A stretch of 64,000 bases of DNA from Nelumbo lutea (GCA_022828595.1 JAKGHH010000008.1:20638378-20702377), one strand, 5' to 3'. Numbered from the stretch's first letter, positions 35,709-58,635 are shown. Program-made: numbers and translations. The notes: generated by a model not told the origin, from the sequence alone.

Positions 35709-35911
35709 AAGGTTCAAAATACCGATACAGCTCGGTATACTGTCTGGGCGGACATATTGGACTGTATTGAGGCTTGCTTCCCTATTTTTTTTAGTTTTTT
35801 TTTGAACCTGTCTCAGAGGTTGGTTTAAGGCCTATTTACCCCCTGAACCAGGTTAAACTTCAAAACACCCCCTATACAGACATATCGGGCCCTATCAAAA
35901 TTTTGAACCTT
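35709..35911. mobile_element. MITE family B, copy 1 (TIR AAGGTTCAAAAT)
   Basis: A 203-bp element with perfect 12-bp TIRs: AAGGTTCAAAAT at 35709-35720 and ATTTTGAACCTT at 35900-35911. The body has CCGATACAGC and CTCAGAGGTTGGTTTAAGG words shared with related copies at about 43990-44193 and 44299-44470. No clear target duplication. Confidence 0.7.
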
Positions 35912-35949
35912 GGATCCAAGTTCTTATGCTTAGGAAAAAAAAAAAGAAT

Positions 35950-37628
35950 AAATACAAAAACCTCCACTGAAATTCTGCCAATCATAAAAACCTCCCTTTA
36001 GATTTTACTTTAACAAAAACCTCTCTTAATCTCTTGAAAAACTCTACACATACTTCCCTTCCATCACTTATCCAGATGGAAAACTTTCAATCGATGCATT
36101 AAATTTTACAAAATATCCATTCTACCCTTTGAATTTTAACTTGAAATAACCCTTTTGTTGTCTTCTTTCTATTTTCAATCTCCTATCGTGAAACTCCATC
36201 GAGTTACGGAGAGACGTAGCATTCAGCCACCATAGACTCTTTCTTCCCTAAAACTTCCTTCGGTCAAGTATAAATAAATTTTCTATACTGAATATAGAGG
36301 ATGTGAGCTCTATTTTTCCCTTCAGAAAAACCCTTAATCATTGTTTTTGTTAAATTTTCTGTACTGAATGTAGAGGATGCGTGCTCTATTATTTTTATCA
36401 GAAAAGCCCTTAATCGTTGTTTCAGTTGTATCCATTGGGGGTGGGTGATTAGTAGACTCCAGAAATACTTGCAAATCAACGCAACTTATTCAAACCTTGA
36501 TTCCTCCACGGCTACAAATTTCATCCTTTCTCAAGCTAAAGCCCTAGCACTAGAATATTCGGACCTTGCTTTCAATTATGTTGAACTCACACACTAATGT
36601 TACTCCCATTGAGCTTCAGAAATGGAACCACCTCCCTTTCAATGCCCACCTCGACCAAGTTGATGCTAGAGGATTATAGGATGTGAAATGTGTTGGCATG
36701 TAGTAGCTTGAGGCCATCCTCACATCCGGTGAGGACCATTTACTTACCTTTTATCCCTGATGAGGAAACCAGAGGTCATGATTCTTGCCAAGTGAATTTC
36801 TTTTATTAAAGCAGATATGCCAAGTGTATTTCATTCTTTTTCCTCTTCTTTTGATTGATATTAATTGAAATATTCAACTGCACTAGTTATCTTTGATTTT
36901 TTTAGAAGGTAAAATTTTATGGCACCAATCATCATTATTGATCATCTTGACGGGACCGGGTGAGCAATTCTTCCTCAACCAGAAATGAGTAACGGATTTC
37001 TACCAAAAAACAAGAAAAGAAGAGAAAAGAAAAAGAAAATACAGACCAGGATATAACGCAAAAATCCACATAGCCATCGGGAAATTATCCTAAAACATAC
37101 AAAATAAGGGATTCTAACCATATGAAAGTTGAAGCATTCACATCTTTCTGATATAATAGTTACAAATCAAAGAACTTCACTTGGTTCATTCTATGGCTAA
37201 TCTCTGCGAAGGTCCTTCCGAAAGCTACTTTGTCGTTGGTGGTGGTGACAGCAAAGTCTCCAAGAAATCACGCCAATGACACTGTGGCACTAGAGATGTG
37301 GATGAAGAGAGATATCATAGGAAAAATATTTTTGAGCGCTCACGCTCTAAATCTTGGCCAGAGTTGCGGAGAGATGCCAATGGAAAGGCAAGAGCAGCTT
37401 TCAATAGGAAAGTCTTCTTTAGTAACAGTAACATGTATTTTATTTCAGTACTCGGGCATTTGATTTCAGTTCCCATTTTACAAAAGGGTAAACGGGTATT
37501 TTGTCTCGTTAACAGAAGGGAGGTTTTTGTTGATTTTTTTTTTTAAATTGAGGGGAGGATTTTGTCAAAGTGAAGCTAAAGCAAGGTTTTTATGATTGTC
37601 AGAAACTTTAGGGGAGGTTTTTGTATTT
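35950..37628. mobile_element. TIR element with 75-bp inverted repeats, possible Pack-type carrier
   Basis: Left TIR 35950-36024 and right TIR 37552-37628 match when one is reverse-complemented. Both begin AAATACAAAAACCTCC and contain CAATCATAAAAACCT; about 80% identical by eye. The 1.5-kb interior has no transposase but contains exon-like stretches, around 36520-36660 (frame LQKWNHLPFNAHLDQ) and 37210-37420 (ESYFVVGGGDSKVSKKSRQ, RKNIFERSRSKSWPEL). Long TIRs plus non-transposon cargo suggest a MULE/Pack-MULE-like element. No matching 9-bp target duplication was seen. Confidence 0.5.
36277..36425. repeat. About 74-bp tandem duplication inside the TIR element
   Basis: AAATTTTCTATACTGAATATAGAGGATG and its near copy AAATTTTCTGTACTGAATGTAG are offset by about 74 bases. 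Each is followed by GCTCTATT and AGAAAA(A/G)CCCTTAATC. Confidence 0.8.
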
Positions 37629-38086
37629 TGCTCCAAGGAAAAACAAAAAGGCAAAATTGTTAAAGTACTCCTAAGGTTTAGGAAATTGACCAATTCTACT
37701 CTTACTATTTACATATTCTCTTAAAGTACTTTAAAGTTTTTTTTTGGCAATTGTTATCATCATTAAATCTTAATAGAAATGATGAAATATCACTTTTACC
37801 CTTTTATTAAATCTTGTTTCAAAAAGTATTTGCGATCTATGAAGAGGAGGAACTCCATTACCTACAACGGTTACTGTTGCAAATTCCGACCATGAAGAGG
37901 AGGAACTCCACACAGCAGCAGCAGCTCATGGATGTATGTGGGCATCCATTTTCTTTCCCATTCTTTTGTTTCTTCAGATTTCACACAACTTCTACTTGTT
38001 TCATGTATCATGATCTTACATTGTGCTTGTGATTGAGATTTGTTTAACACCACTTTTATCAGCTTGTGCTTGAAATTTGTTTTTAA

Positions 38087-38197
38087 GGCTCAGTTTGGAA
38101 GCAGTACAAATGCAAATATGTACAACGCAAATACATACAAAATAATACAAAATATAAGGTTTTGCACTCTACATATTTGCATTTGTATTCTTTCAAA
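38087..38197. mobile_element. Tourist-like MITE (family C), copy 1
   Basis: Starts GGCTCAGTTTGGAAG after TAA and contains the mirrored words GCAAATATGTAC and CATATTTGCATTTG. The right TIR is truncated where copy 2 begins directly. TIR style and TAA flank match PIF/Harbinger Tourist MITEs. Confidence 0.7.
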
Positions 38198-38315
38198 GGC
38201 TCAGTTTGGAAAGAGCACAAATACAAATATGTATAGTGCAAAACCTTGAATTTTATATTATTTTATATGTTTTTGCAATGTATATCTTTGTATTCATATT
38301 CCTTCCAAACTGAGC
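38198..38315. mobile_element. Tourist-like MITE (family C), copy 2
   Basis: A 118-bp element from GGCTCAGTTTGGAAAG to CTTCCAAACTGAGC, with perfect outer inverted repeats, followed by TAA. It abuts copy 1 head to tail. Confidence 0.78.
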
Positions 38316-38414
38316 TAAGGGCCATTTGATAATAGCTGAAGTTGTTAAACTATCAAATAATAATAAAATTTTAAAGGATGTAGTGATCTACCCAACTTCC
38401 ATTTCATCCATTAA

Positions 38415-38533
38415 GGCTCAGTTTGAAAGGAATACAAATGCAAATACGTAAAGTGCAAAATTTTATATTTTGCATTATTTTGTATGTATTTACACAGTAC
38501 ATATTTGCATTTGTACTCTTTCCAAACTCAGCC
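38415..38533. mobile_element. Tourist-like MITE (family C), copy 3
   Basis: GGCTCAGTTTGAAAGG to CTTTCCAAACTCAGCC, 119 bp, preceded by TAA. It is the third copy within 450 bases. Confidence 0.78.
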
Positions 38534-39025
38534 TATAATTAAGCTTTTTGGTTTAGCATCCTCACTGTTATCAAACAATCCCATTTTGCGTTTGACTGAG
38601 TTGTACTTTTACCCGCTGTGGAATTTGCAATTTTTGTCCCATTTGTAGTTGGCATTCATGCAATTCAAAATTTTCTTCCAATAAGTGATGCAAAATTTGC
38701 ACTACCTCCTTTGATTTGATTCTCTCATATAAAGTTGGGGTTTCACTCGTACCAAAGTAACAACCTTTCTGTTACCTTCGCTTGGGGATTATATCATTTT
38801 TTACTTTCCATTTAAGCAAAGCAAAAGGAAACTTACTGAGCAAAATGGTGTCATTTTCCTAATAGCTTCAATAGAGATGTGGTGTCAATTCTGGTTTGTA
38901 TCCCTTTCAACAGTCTACAAGACCACAAGTATATGTATGTTGCTTGCAGTCTCTCGATGTGGATTTGTCATGGAGATTCGAAGAACCAATTGTGTTCTAT
39001 ATTAACTACATGTTCAGTTGGTGTT

Positions 39026-39425
39026 AAGGGTGTCAATGGACCGGTTTTGGATGGGACTCCCTCCAGTTAAAATCAATTTGGACGAATTTGATGAACCAAC
39101 AAGATATATTGGATTGGGCTAATTTAGTCCAAAATATTTATTAGATTGGATTGGACCTGGTCTGTTCATAATAAATTTATATTGAATTGAGTTGGATTAA
39201 GCCAATATCTTATCCATTGATAAAGATAAGAATACAGGTGCCAATGGACCAGGGTTGGGTTGAAACCAATCTAAACCAAAACGAATTCGAACAGATTGGA
39301 TGGTCCAGACATTCAATTGGACCAGTCCAAAATATTCATTGGATTGGATTGGACCTGGTCCATTTATAATGAATTCACATTGGACTGGATCGGATTGGAC
39401 CAAATCCAATCCAATTGACACCCCT
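39026..39425. mobile_element. TIR-like element ending in ATTGACACCCCT
   Basis: A 400-bp stretch from AAGGGTGTCAATGGACC to CCAATTGACACCCCT, with inverted ends and many GATTGGATTGGACC words repeated internally (39140-39170 and 39340-39370). It resembles hAT-type non-autonomous repeats. The flanks share AGTTGGT, but a clean 8-bp duplication is not seen. Confidence 0.55.
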
Positions 39426-39607
39426 AGTTGGTTGTGTCATGGCTCTGATCCACCCAATCCCACATTTTCTGGTGAATTATATCTGAAGCAAGCACTGCGA
39501 TAGCTATGGATGTTGAATTACACGGTGGTCTCCTAGGTTTATTTTCCTGCCCATCTTTCAGTTCTTTTTATTTTCACCCAAGGTTTTAAAAGACTAAAGG
39601 TGGAGAC

Positions 39608-39960
39608 AAGGCAGTTGGGTGCTAAAGAAAAGAAGTGAGGTGTAAGCCTCGAAATATAAATATAATTTTTATTATTTTTTAAGTATATAAATACAATGTG
39701 TGTATACACACAATTTATTTCATTTTATAGCCAACTTATATGTTTTCTTTTTATTATATACATATTCTTTTTATTATGAGATTTAGTTGAGCGCTAAAGA
39801 AGCTAGGTGTAAACCTCAAAGTATAAATATGGTTTTTTATTTTTAAGTATATAAATATAATGTGTGTATACACACACAATTTATTTCATTTCATATCCAA
39901 CTTATATATTTTCTTTTTATTATATACATATTCTTTTTAATATGAGATTTATGTTTTTTA
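39608..39960. repeat. About 178-bp tandem duplication, AT-rich
   Basis: AAGTATATAAATA(C/T)AATGTGTG, followed by TATACACAC and CTTTTTATTATATACATATTC, occurs at about 39680 and 39845 with matching order. Confidence 0.75.
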
Positions 39961-41702
39961 AAATTTTATTTTCTATTTTGTTTTACGTTCATAGCTTTGT
40001 TTATCTAAATTAGTTAGTATTACATACATACTAAAACTATTTGTAATATTTTATGCATTAAGGGTACAATTTATTTATTTTTATAGCAATTTTTATGTTT
40101 ATATTCTTATTTTGTGTTAAAATTGATCATATATTTTATGGTGCAATACTTTGCCTAAATAAAATTAATCATATGTTTTAATTTCCTTATATATTTTTTC
40201 TTTCGTAGTTAATTTATATTATTTAGTTTTTATTAAATCATGTTCTTTTAAATTTGATACCTTTCTTTAAATTTTATTTTACATTTATAACCATTTTTTC
40301 TAAATAAAAATAGCTCTACTTAATTTACAGATATTTTAAAACTTTATTAATGTGATACCTAATTTTGTATATGTATATATTTATCTTTTATTAAATATAT
40401 TATTTTCTTTCTTTCTTTTCAGTTCAGTTCAGCCACTTTGTAACTATAAACACCCCATAGAAAAGGTATAAAATAGGGTAGAATTCTTCCCAACTTGATT
40501 AAGCATTTAAAATAAGTGCCTTTTGTGAGGGTTTTTATGTAGTGGCTTCTAGTTTTGCAATGTCGGCCCCACATAGAATGCTTCGAACCTATGTTTGGTG
40601 AAGAACCCAAAAAGCCAGAATACATTTTAATTGAGCTATTAAATCCAAGTTTTGGCAAAGCTAGCTTTAGTGCTTTTTTGGGAGGGCTTTCTCATTGTAG
40701 CTTTTGGTGTTGCAACGTATACCCCACATGGAAAGCCGTGAAGATATGTTTGGTGAAACCCCGTAAAGCCAAAAAACATTGTGGTTGAGTTGAGAAATCA
40801 CCTTTTCGGTGAAGTTAGTTTTGATAGCTTCTTTGAAAACACTTAGTCAATATAGCTTAATCAATGTCACTGTTTTAAAAACCGGGCCAGACCAAACAGT
40901 TGGACTGTTCAACCCAAGAATGGGTCATGGCTCAGGGTCTGGTTTTGGACTAAAAAAAGGTTGAATTAGTCAGAAAACCGCTGAGCTGAGTAGTTGAACT
41001 GCAGCGGTTGTGGGTCAAGTGAAGCTACTTGAAGTGGCGACATCTTCTTCCAATGGTGGATTAATAGGGAGAGAAGTAGATTGTATCTTCCAATTCCTTT
41101 GAAAAATTAAGCGAATGTTTGGTATCGTGGATGTTTTTTCTGAAAAATGGTGCCACATCGGATCCATGTAGGTGATTCCACTTTTCATCGCTTATATGAC
41201 TGTTTGGTTCAGGTGATTTTTGAAAAAACGGTAAAAAATAGGCATGCATCGTAAATCACATTCCTCCCGTTGCATGAAATGCATCGGCAAACCGTTGCTC
41301 CCAACGGTTATATGATGTGGTGCTTATGTGTATCCATCGTATGAAATAGTGTGTGCACATACATGCCTGTTCCTACGTGGCAGAAACACCAAACATGTAA
41401 ATATAGTTATTTGTGAAAAACGGATTTAACAAACATGGGCGTTTTTTTTTTTAAAGCGGTCCAAAAAAGCCCACACTTTCAAACACCATTTAAAGATACA
41501 TCTCCACCGCAAGCCTTAGAAGCATCATAATCTTCTGCAATATCTTTTCGTGATTCGTGAATAGGCAGTGAGATTCTATCACCTTCTTCATCACCAAGCT
41601 CTAAGCATTGGTTTTGACTTTTCCGTGGAATTTTCACCCTATCTTGTTTGTATTATGACAATAGTGAGAGGGAATTTCCAATAAATTGGGTTGGATTACC
41701 AT
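39961..41702. other. Intergenic, old repeats only
   Basis: Strongly AT-rich to 40430. Then two divergent copies of a phrase with TATGTTTGGTGAA and CCCCACAT (40570-40780), and a stretch at 41100-41480 related to 43240-43560 (GCATGAAATGC and TGTTTGGT words). No gene recognised. Confidence 0.5.
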
Positions 41703-42286
41703 TCTCTCATTAGAGGTGTAAATCGGGCTGTGCCTCTCGTGGCTTGATACAGTCTGGCACGAATTTCGATCGATTTGGCACAGCTCGGCATGATGGTTCG
41801 TGGGCTGTGCCGAGCCCGATACGATCATGCGAGCCATGCTAGGTTTGGGGTTTTAGGTTCATGGGCCGGCACGACACGATATGACTGAGTGGGCTGTGCC
41901 ACTCGCGGGCACGACCCATATATATATATATTATATAATATTATATAAATTATAATTATATAATAATATATAGTATATAATATATTAATAAAATATATAT
42001 TTTTTAATTTTATTATACTAATTTATTCAATTATTGTATATACAAGCAATTGTATACACGAAATTCATATAAAATTAAAATTTTAAGCTTTTGTCAATTT
42101 TTTTTAAATAAATAGCTTTAGCCCGATCGGGCCCAAGGCTCGATTCATGGCACAGCATAGCATGGGCCTACACGGGCCTGGGCCGATCTCAAAATTTTCA
42201 CCGAGGAGGGCGGCACGACCCGTAATGACTTGTGGGCCAACACGGCACGACCCACACTTTGCACGGGCCACCCGCACCCTAGTCCC
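41703..42286. repeat. Dispersed hAT-like repeat with GGGCCGGCACGAC words
   Basis: Starts TAGAGGTGTAAATCGGGC and ends GGCCACCCGCACCCTA. Between lie many variants of GGCACGACCC and TGGGCCTACACGGGC around a TATA-repeat core (41930-42000). The ends are loosely inverted. This style of repeat is common in plant genomes. Confidence 0.5.
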
Positions 42287-43079
42287 CCTTTGTAATTTTA
42301 TTATGTATAAATATTTTTATGTTTTGTATTTTATTTATAATGTTATAAATCAAACATTTGACTTAGACAGTTAAACTGTTGACCTAAGACTGGTGGTCAA
42401 AGCAGTTTCATTTTCAGGTCAGTTTTTAAAAATTTGATCAATGTAGAAGCCCTTAAGCTAGTTCTTAGTAGCTTCTTCAACACAGCTCAAATCCTCAAAC
42501 AAAGCTGAAGCTCTCCCAAATGGGCACTGAGAGCCTATTCATCTCCGGTCATCTCTTTAAGAGGCATGGAGAAACTTAGGTGGTGCTTGATAAGACTTTT
42601 TAAATGTTTGAAAAGCATGCTTTTCAGATGCATGACATGCTTGTATTTAGGTCTTAACATATTTGGTAAAAAAAAAAAAGGTTTGAAATGGTAAGACATG
42701 GCCTAACATGGTTAGATATATTTCAGGGCCTAACCAAAGTCCTAAGTGCTCTATAATGTTTGGAGATTGAAGAAGAATGATGGTTCTACTATATTTTGTC
42801 AATTGAAAATGGGTCACGGAGGGGTGATAAAGGGAGAGAAAATGAGAAAATAATAAGGATAAGAAGGAAAGGGGGGGGGGGGGAGATGGAAGTTAATGCT
42901 GTTGGTTTGGTGTCATGGCGGGGGAAGAAGAAGGAGGAGGAGGAGGTGGTCCTTGGTGGTTCTGTGATCTCTGTTTGCTACCGGAGGATAAAACTGTTAG
43001 GTAGCTTGGGCAATTAGGTTTGATTTTGGACCATAGGGTGAATGAGAAATAGAAGAATGGTTTCTAGAGTGTTTGATAA
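42287..43079. other. Intergenic, nothing firmly recognised
   Basis: AT-rich sequence, then a G-run (42869-42881) and a GA-rich stretch with a short frame at 42796-43017 lacking family motifs. Confidence 0.5.
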
Positions 43080-43191
43080 GGCTTAGTAGTTTGGAAAGAG
43101 TATAAATGCAAATATGTACAACGTAAATACATACAAAATATAAGGTTTTACACTTTACATATTTGCATTTGCACTTATTCCAAACTCAGTC
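43080..43191. mobile_element. Tourist-like MITE (family C), copy 4
   Basis: GGCTTAGTAGTTTGGAAAGAG to ATTCCAAACTCAG, with the same core GCAAATATGTACAACG and ACATATTTGCATTTG as copies 1-3. Close to copy 1 in sequence. Confidence 0.72.
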
Positions 43192-43980
43192 ATAGTGTGT
43201 GTGTGGAGGATGAGGATTAACTACTCAATATAGGTGTTTCAACAGATGCCCATATATCTCATTGTTTGGCTCAGCTGATTATTAAAAAATCGGGCATGCT
43301 TCAAAAATCGGGACCCCACTGATGCATGAAATGCCAACGGTTGACTGATGTGCATCCTATGTGGTTCTTACTTGTTAGTACATACATGAAAAACGGTGGT
43401 GAAAATCACCTTACCAAACATCATAGTATTGCTCACTGCCTATATGGCAAAAGTGTTTTTTTGTGGAAAACAAGTCTTGAAAGCATGAGCATTTTTTCTT
43501 AAAAATCGTTCTCAAAGCACTCACACTTACAAACACCATGATAGTTGGAATGCCGATTGACCCTTTCATTAGAGAGAAATTCTCCATCTTGCTTTGACAG
43601 TTATGGAAGAATTGTAATGATAAAAATACACCCCTATTATTATTGAAAGAGCCCAAAATTATTTTCTAGAAATTTGGTCATGTACATGGACATTAATCCG
43701 TGATTTAACAAAGATAAAACTTGTATTCCAATTAGATGGATAAGTCCGGGATTGGGTGCTATTAAGATCAATTTTAATGCCTCTTTCATCAATGGATCTT
43801 ATGCTATTGTTTGTGTGTATAGGGATCATTTGGGCCAAATCCTTGATTTTAAGGCTTATTGCATTGGCTCTTCTACCATCGATTCAGCTAAAACATGGGC
43901 TACTTGGAAGTCCATAATGTGACTCTTAATTTCAACAACAATAATACTAAATTGGTAATTAACTGTTTGAATCAAGATTC
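43192..43980. other. Intergenic, nothing firmly recognised
   Basis: Contains a stretch (43240-43560) related to 41100-41480. Around 43680-43960 there may be a piece of a LINE-type RNase H reading frame (GCTTATTGCATTGGCTC region), too short and broken to call. Confidence 0.4.
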
Positions 43981-43989
43981 TAATTATCA

Positions 43990-44470
43990 ATGCGGGTTGA
44001 TATGCCGGTAGGGCGTATCGGCCTGTGTCAATACATTTTTATTTATTTTTTTGAAACTGGTTTAGAGGGATCAGTTTAAGGCTTGGCTACCTTTTGAACT
44101 GATGGCTGACCCAATACAACCCTTGGAGGGGCGTATTGGTAAGCCATTGGTACGATACATATCGATTGATACATATCAATACTTTAAACCTTAGTCTGAA
44201 TAACCGATTGAAGCTCTTATAGAGATTAAAATCAATAATTGAAGATTGTAGGTCTTTTCTCATGAAGTTGGATGGTGAAATGAAGTATTGTCATACCCAA
44301 GGTTTAAAGTATTTACACACGTGTTGACCTGTATTGATATTTTTTTTATGTTTTATTTATTCTTTTAAAATTAATTTAGAGATATCAATTTAAGTCCCGA
44401 CTACCCTCTGAACCATGATCTGACCCGATACAGAGACATACCGAAAAACAATTATCACAATACGGGCCGA
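43990..44470. repeat. MITE family B, two related degenerate copies
   Basis: 43990-44193 ends TACTTTAAACCTT and 44299-44470 starts AAGGTTTAAAGTA. Both carry a T-run, AATTTAGAG/GGTTTAGAGG, ATCA(A/G)TTTAAG and CTACC(C/T)TCTGAACC words as in the intact copy at 35709-35911. Confidence 0.6.
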
Positions 44471-45048
44471 TAATAACCAAGTAGCTAATTCTTTTGATTT
44501 ATGGGGACGTGCTTATAGCCCCTTTTTCCTTGATTTTATAGAAAAAAAAAACCCATCAACTGAATTGCAAGGGAAAAATGATAAAATAAGCAATTATAAA
44601 ATATTGAATGGACACCCCAACACAAACACTCCAATATTTTCGGAGCAGAGAAACATATCTACCATATTTAGATTTGAGACCTGAAAAATGTCATTTTATT
44701 TAGCTTTCTGAACAAACTTTAGAGTTACCGGTGGAATTTGGGCGGGCTCGGGACTCGGGTTTTAGCATTTGTCAAAATTTGACCCGAGTTACACCTTTAA
44801 ACCCGAAAGTCTCTGGAAGTAATTTCACTAAAACAATGGTCTATTTCAGTAATTTAACACTAAACGGAATAGTTAAAAAGCAGCCGGACCGTGGACGCCT
44901 ACCAATGAACGACGCTTGTCGTCGCAAATTAATTACCTACGCATAGTGACTCGTGCCACTAGCATCTTTGTCTCTCTCTCTCTGCCTCGTCAATCGTTCG
45001 TTTTTCTGATCTTGGCATCGAATCTCTCTCTCTCTCTCTCGCGTCCGC

Positions 45049-45056
45049 CATATAAG
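45049..45056 (+). promoter_or_regulatory. TATA box of DEP1
   Basis: CATATAAG is about 100 bases upstream of the ATG at 45152. It lies between a CT-repeat (45021-45040) and a GA-repeat in the leader. Confidence 0.55.
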
Positions 45057-45151
45057 TTTGCAGTTTGAACAAATAGGGAGAGAGAGAGAGAGCGGCCGAA
45101 ATTGTCTTTGGTCCCAGCACCTAGCTTCACTGAGGGAAATAAGGCACAGAC

Positions 45152-56424
<11,273 letters not shown>

Positions 56425-56511
56425 GACCATGTATGATCTTTTGTAATATAGTTGACTGGTTATTTCTAGACAACAGGAAAATATATACAGACAGAAAGAA
56501 CTCTGATTATC

Positions 56512-56517
56512 AATAAA
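56512..56517 (+). terminator. Candidate polyadenylation signal of DEP1
   Basis: AATAAA is 88 bases after the stop codon, in AT-rich 3' sequence. Confidence 0.5.
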
Positions 56518-57070
56518 ATGGGTTTTACTGTTGGAGATTAAGAAGGGAATTTGGGTTGTAAAAAGCTTTCGCATCCTGATGGAAATTCATCGGTACTTTT
56601 TATTCAGAAAACGTATGCTACATACTTTAAGGATTGATCTTGATTGCAATTCACAATAAATGGGTTTTACTGTGAGAAAGTAATATCTTATTTACACTGA
56701 AAATTATGCTACATATTGTCACTGTGTAGGGTCTGCTTGTTAAAATTCAGTGTGGATGAAGAACAATAAGCTTACTTTAGAGAAAAAGGCTGAATATTTA
56801 TTACATCTTCACACTCAAAACAACGGGTTTACGGACTATTCAAGGATTAAAAAAGCACCCTTGGGGCATCAAATCCTGAATAACCTGCAAAAAAGAGAGG
56901 GAAAAAAAAAGAAGAAGAAAGGGCCAAGGCACCTTCAAACATTCTTACAATATTAATCCTCCACTCCTTTATGCACGCCAAACGTTCAAAGGAGAAAAAA
57001 CTAGTAGTCAAATAATATCTAATTATCTATTAGTTTGTAACAGACCTCTTGATGCTACTTTTATTACTGC

Positions 57071-57505
57071 TTAAACATCATTCCTCCTGGAGCTTTTCTT
57101 TAATATTTGAGTCATTGAATCAGCAAGGGACATGGCTGGGTTCGCTCTGATAAATTTGTTGAACCTTTGGCAGATTTGCATGTGTGCATATAGAGCTTCT
57201 TCATGTATAAAATTGTGTGCTTGGCCAATTCTTTGAGACTCCTCTCTAACAGCCTCTGAGCACAGGCCGCATACCCACCTTCCACAGAACCGGTCCCTAA
57301 CTTGCCGGATGTAGCCACGGGTGCAGTCTTCAAAGAGGCCGCAGCACTCGCACTCGACCTCTCTCACATCGTTACCGGTAATGGCGGACTGAGAGGGGAT
57401 CCTGAGGTCCATGTACTTGGATATGCCCATTTCAGAAGACATGTCTGAGACCGCCTTCTGGATCAAGTCCAAGGACAGCCTCCTTGCCCTGGTTCTTGAC
57501 GCCAT
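57071..57505 (-). CDS. DUF1677 family protein
   Basis: A single exon of 144 aa with ATG at 57505 and TAA at 57071. The family signature is clear: VECECCGLFEDCTRGYI, then VRDRFCGRWVCGLCSEAV. The spaced cysteines (C-E-C-C, one after RF, then C-x2-C) may bind metal. A helical segment SEAVREESQR and a short basic tail follow. Length fits the family. DUF1677 proteins are plant-specific and of unknown function. A minus-strand CCTATAAAACC lies at 57548-57558, about 45 bases upstream, implying a very short leader. It is tail-to-tail with DEP1 (stops about 650 bases apart). Confidence 0.92.
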   Translation of the reverse strand: MASRTRARRLSLDLIQKAVSDMSSEMGISKYMDLRIPSQSAITGNDVREVECECCGLFEDCTRGYIRQVRDRFCGRWVCGLCSEAVREESQRIGQAHNFIHEEALYAHMQICQRFNKFIRANPAMSLADSMTQILKKSSRRNDV

Positions 57506-57559
57506 GGTTAGTAGCTGACTAGCTGCTGTTTGGTGAGTTTGTGGGCTGGTTTTATAGGA

Positions 57560-58237
57560 AAGATATTTGAATCTAGGACTGTCTGCTCCACTCGTTGATG
57601 TCTTTTATTGTCGAAAATTGCTTACAAGATCGTCACAACTCACAAGAAAGAAATGAATGACATTATGAGTACTGTTGTATTGATAACTACTCATTCCTCT
57701 TGAAAATAGACCATTTCAATTAATAGTACTGCTCAAGAGGAGCATTTTTAGGTGGAAGGAGCGTATAAGTGAACAGTTAATAAGATAAAGAAGATAAGGA
57801 GATTTTGAGAAAGCCATTGCATAGTTGGGAGTGGAGGCTCGGATCAATGTCGACATGGGTAGAGCATGAAACTAAGGGTTCAGAGTGTTTTAGGCCTCAA
57901 GCTTAAGCTTGTGCCTTGTGGTTGTGAAAGAATGAAAGGAAAAAAGTGGTATTTAATGGTAGTTCGTTGTCTGTAAATGACAGGACTGAAACATCAACTG
58001 GTTTGGTTGTTCACGGGGTGGGTTTTGCTTGCCATACATCTTTATTATCACTTATCAGAGCGTGAATGGAGTTGAAGTTGGAGATTTTTTCTCTCTGTGG
58101 AAGGTGTGCTTGGAACTTGTGTGAATGTGACAGTCTTTCTCTCTCTCAGAGTCAGATATGAGGACTTTATGCTACTACGACCTTTTAGTTGAAATCATAC
58201 TTAAGTTAGTTATTAATCCTTGAACTCAATAACACAC
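57560..58237. other. Intergenic upstream of the DUF1677 gene
   Basis: No gene recognised. It probably contains regulatory sequence for the minus-strand DUF1677 gene. Confidence 0.45.
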
Positions 58238-58635
58238 AGACCTGGCAAAAGGTCGACCCAATTTGTGAATCTGAACTGACCCAACATGAAAAGTGGGTTA
58301 AGGTCTCCAATGTAGCAGCCTAAATTAGAAGGCGGTCTGACCGGGCCCAACCAAAAAAGATTTCAGATTGGTCACGGGTCAGTTATTTTCAAGCCAATGT
58401 TTTCAAACTGGTGATGTCTTGGATGGTTAAACTGTTCAAACCGTTGGTTTGATAAAAAACCATTGACCTAGGTGGTTGAAACATTGGCCCATCTGACCAA
58501 TGGGTCAACCCTAATCTATATATTTAGGGTTAGGGTCTAACCTTTGCTGGCCCAATGTCAAAGCTGACCTGATCCTAAATGACACAAAAAATGCCTCGAC
58601 CGGTTCAAACCCATCCTGACCCTATTGCCAGGTCT
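58238..58635. mobile_element. TIR element with AGACCTGGCAA ends
   Basis: A 398-bp stretch. The left end is AGACCTGGCAAAAGGTC; the right end, reverse-complemented, is AGACCTGGCAATAGGGTC. Internal words such as GGTCAACCC, CCAATGTC and GGCCCAACC recur. No reading frame and no obvious target duplication. Confidence 0.6.

Noticed and set aside
42796..43017. 73-codon frame with a G-run
   Set aside because: Low-complexity composition and no promoter, splice or domain evidence.
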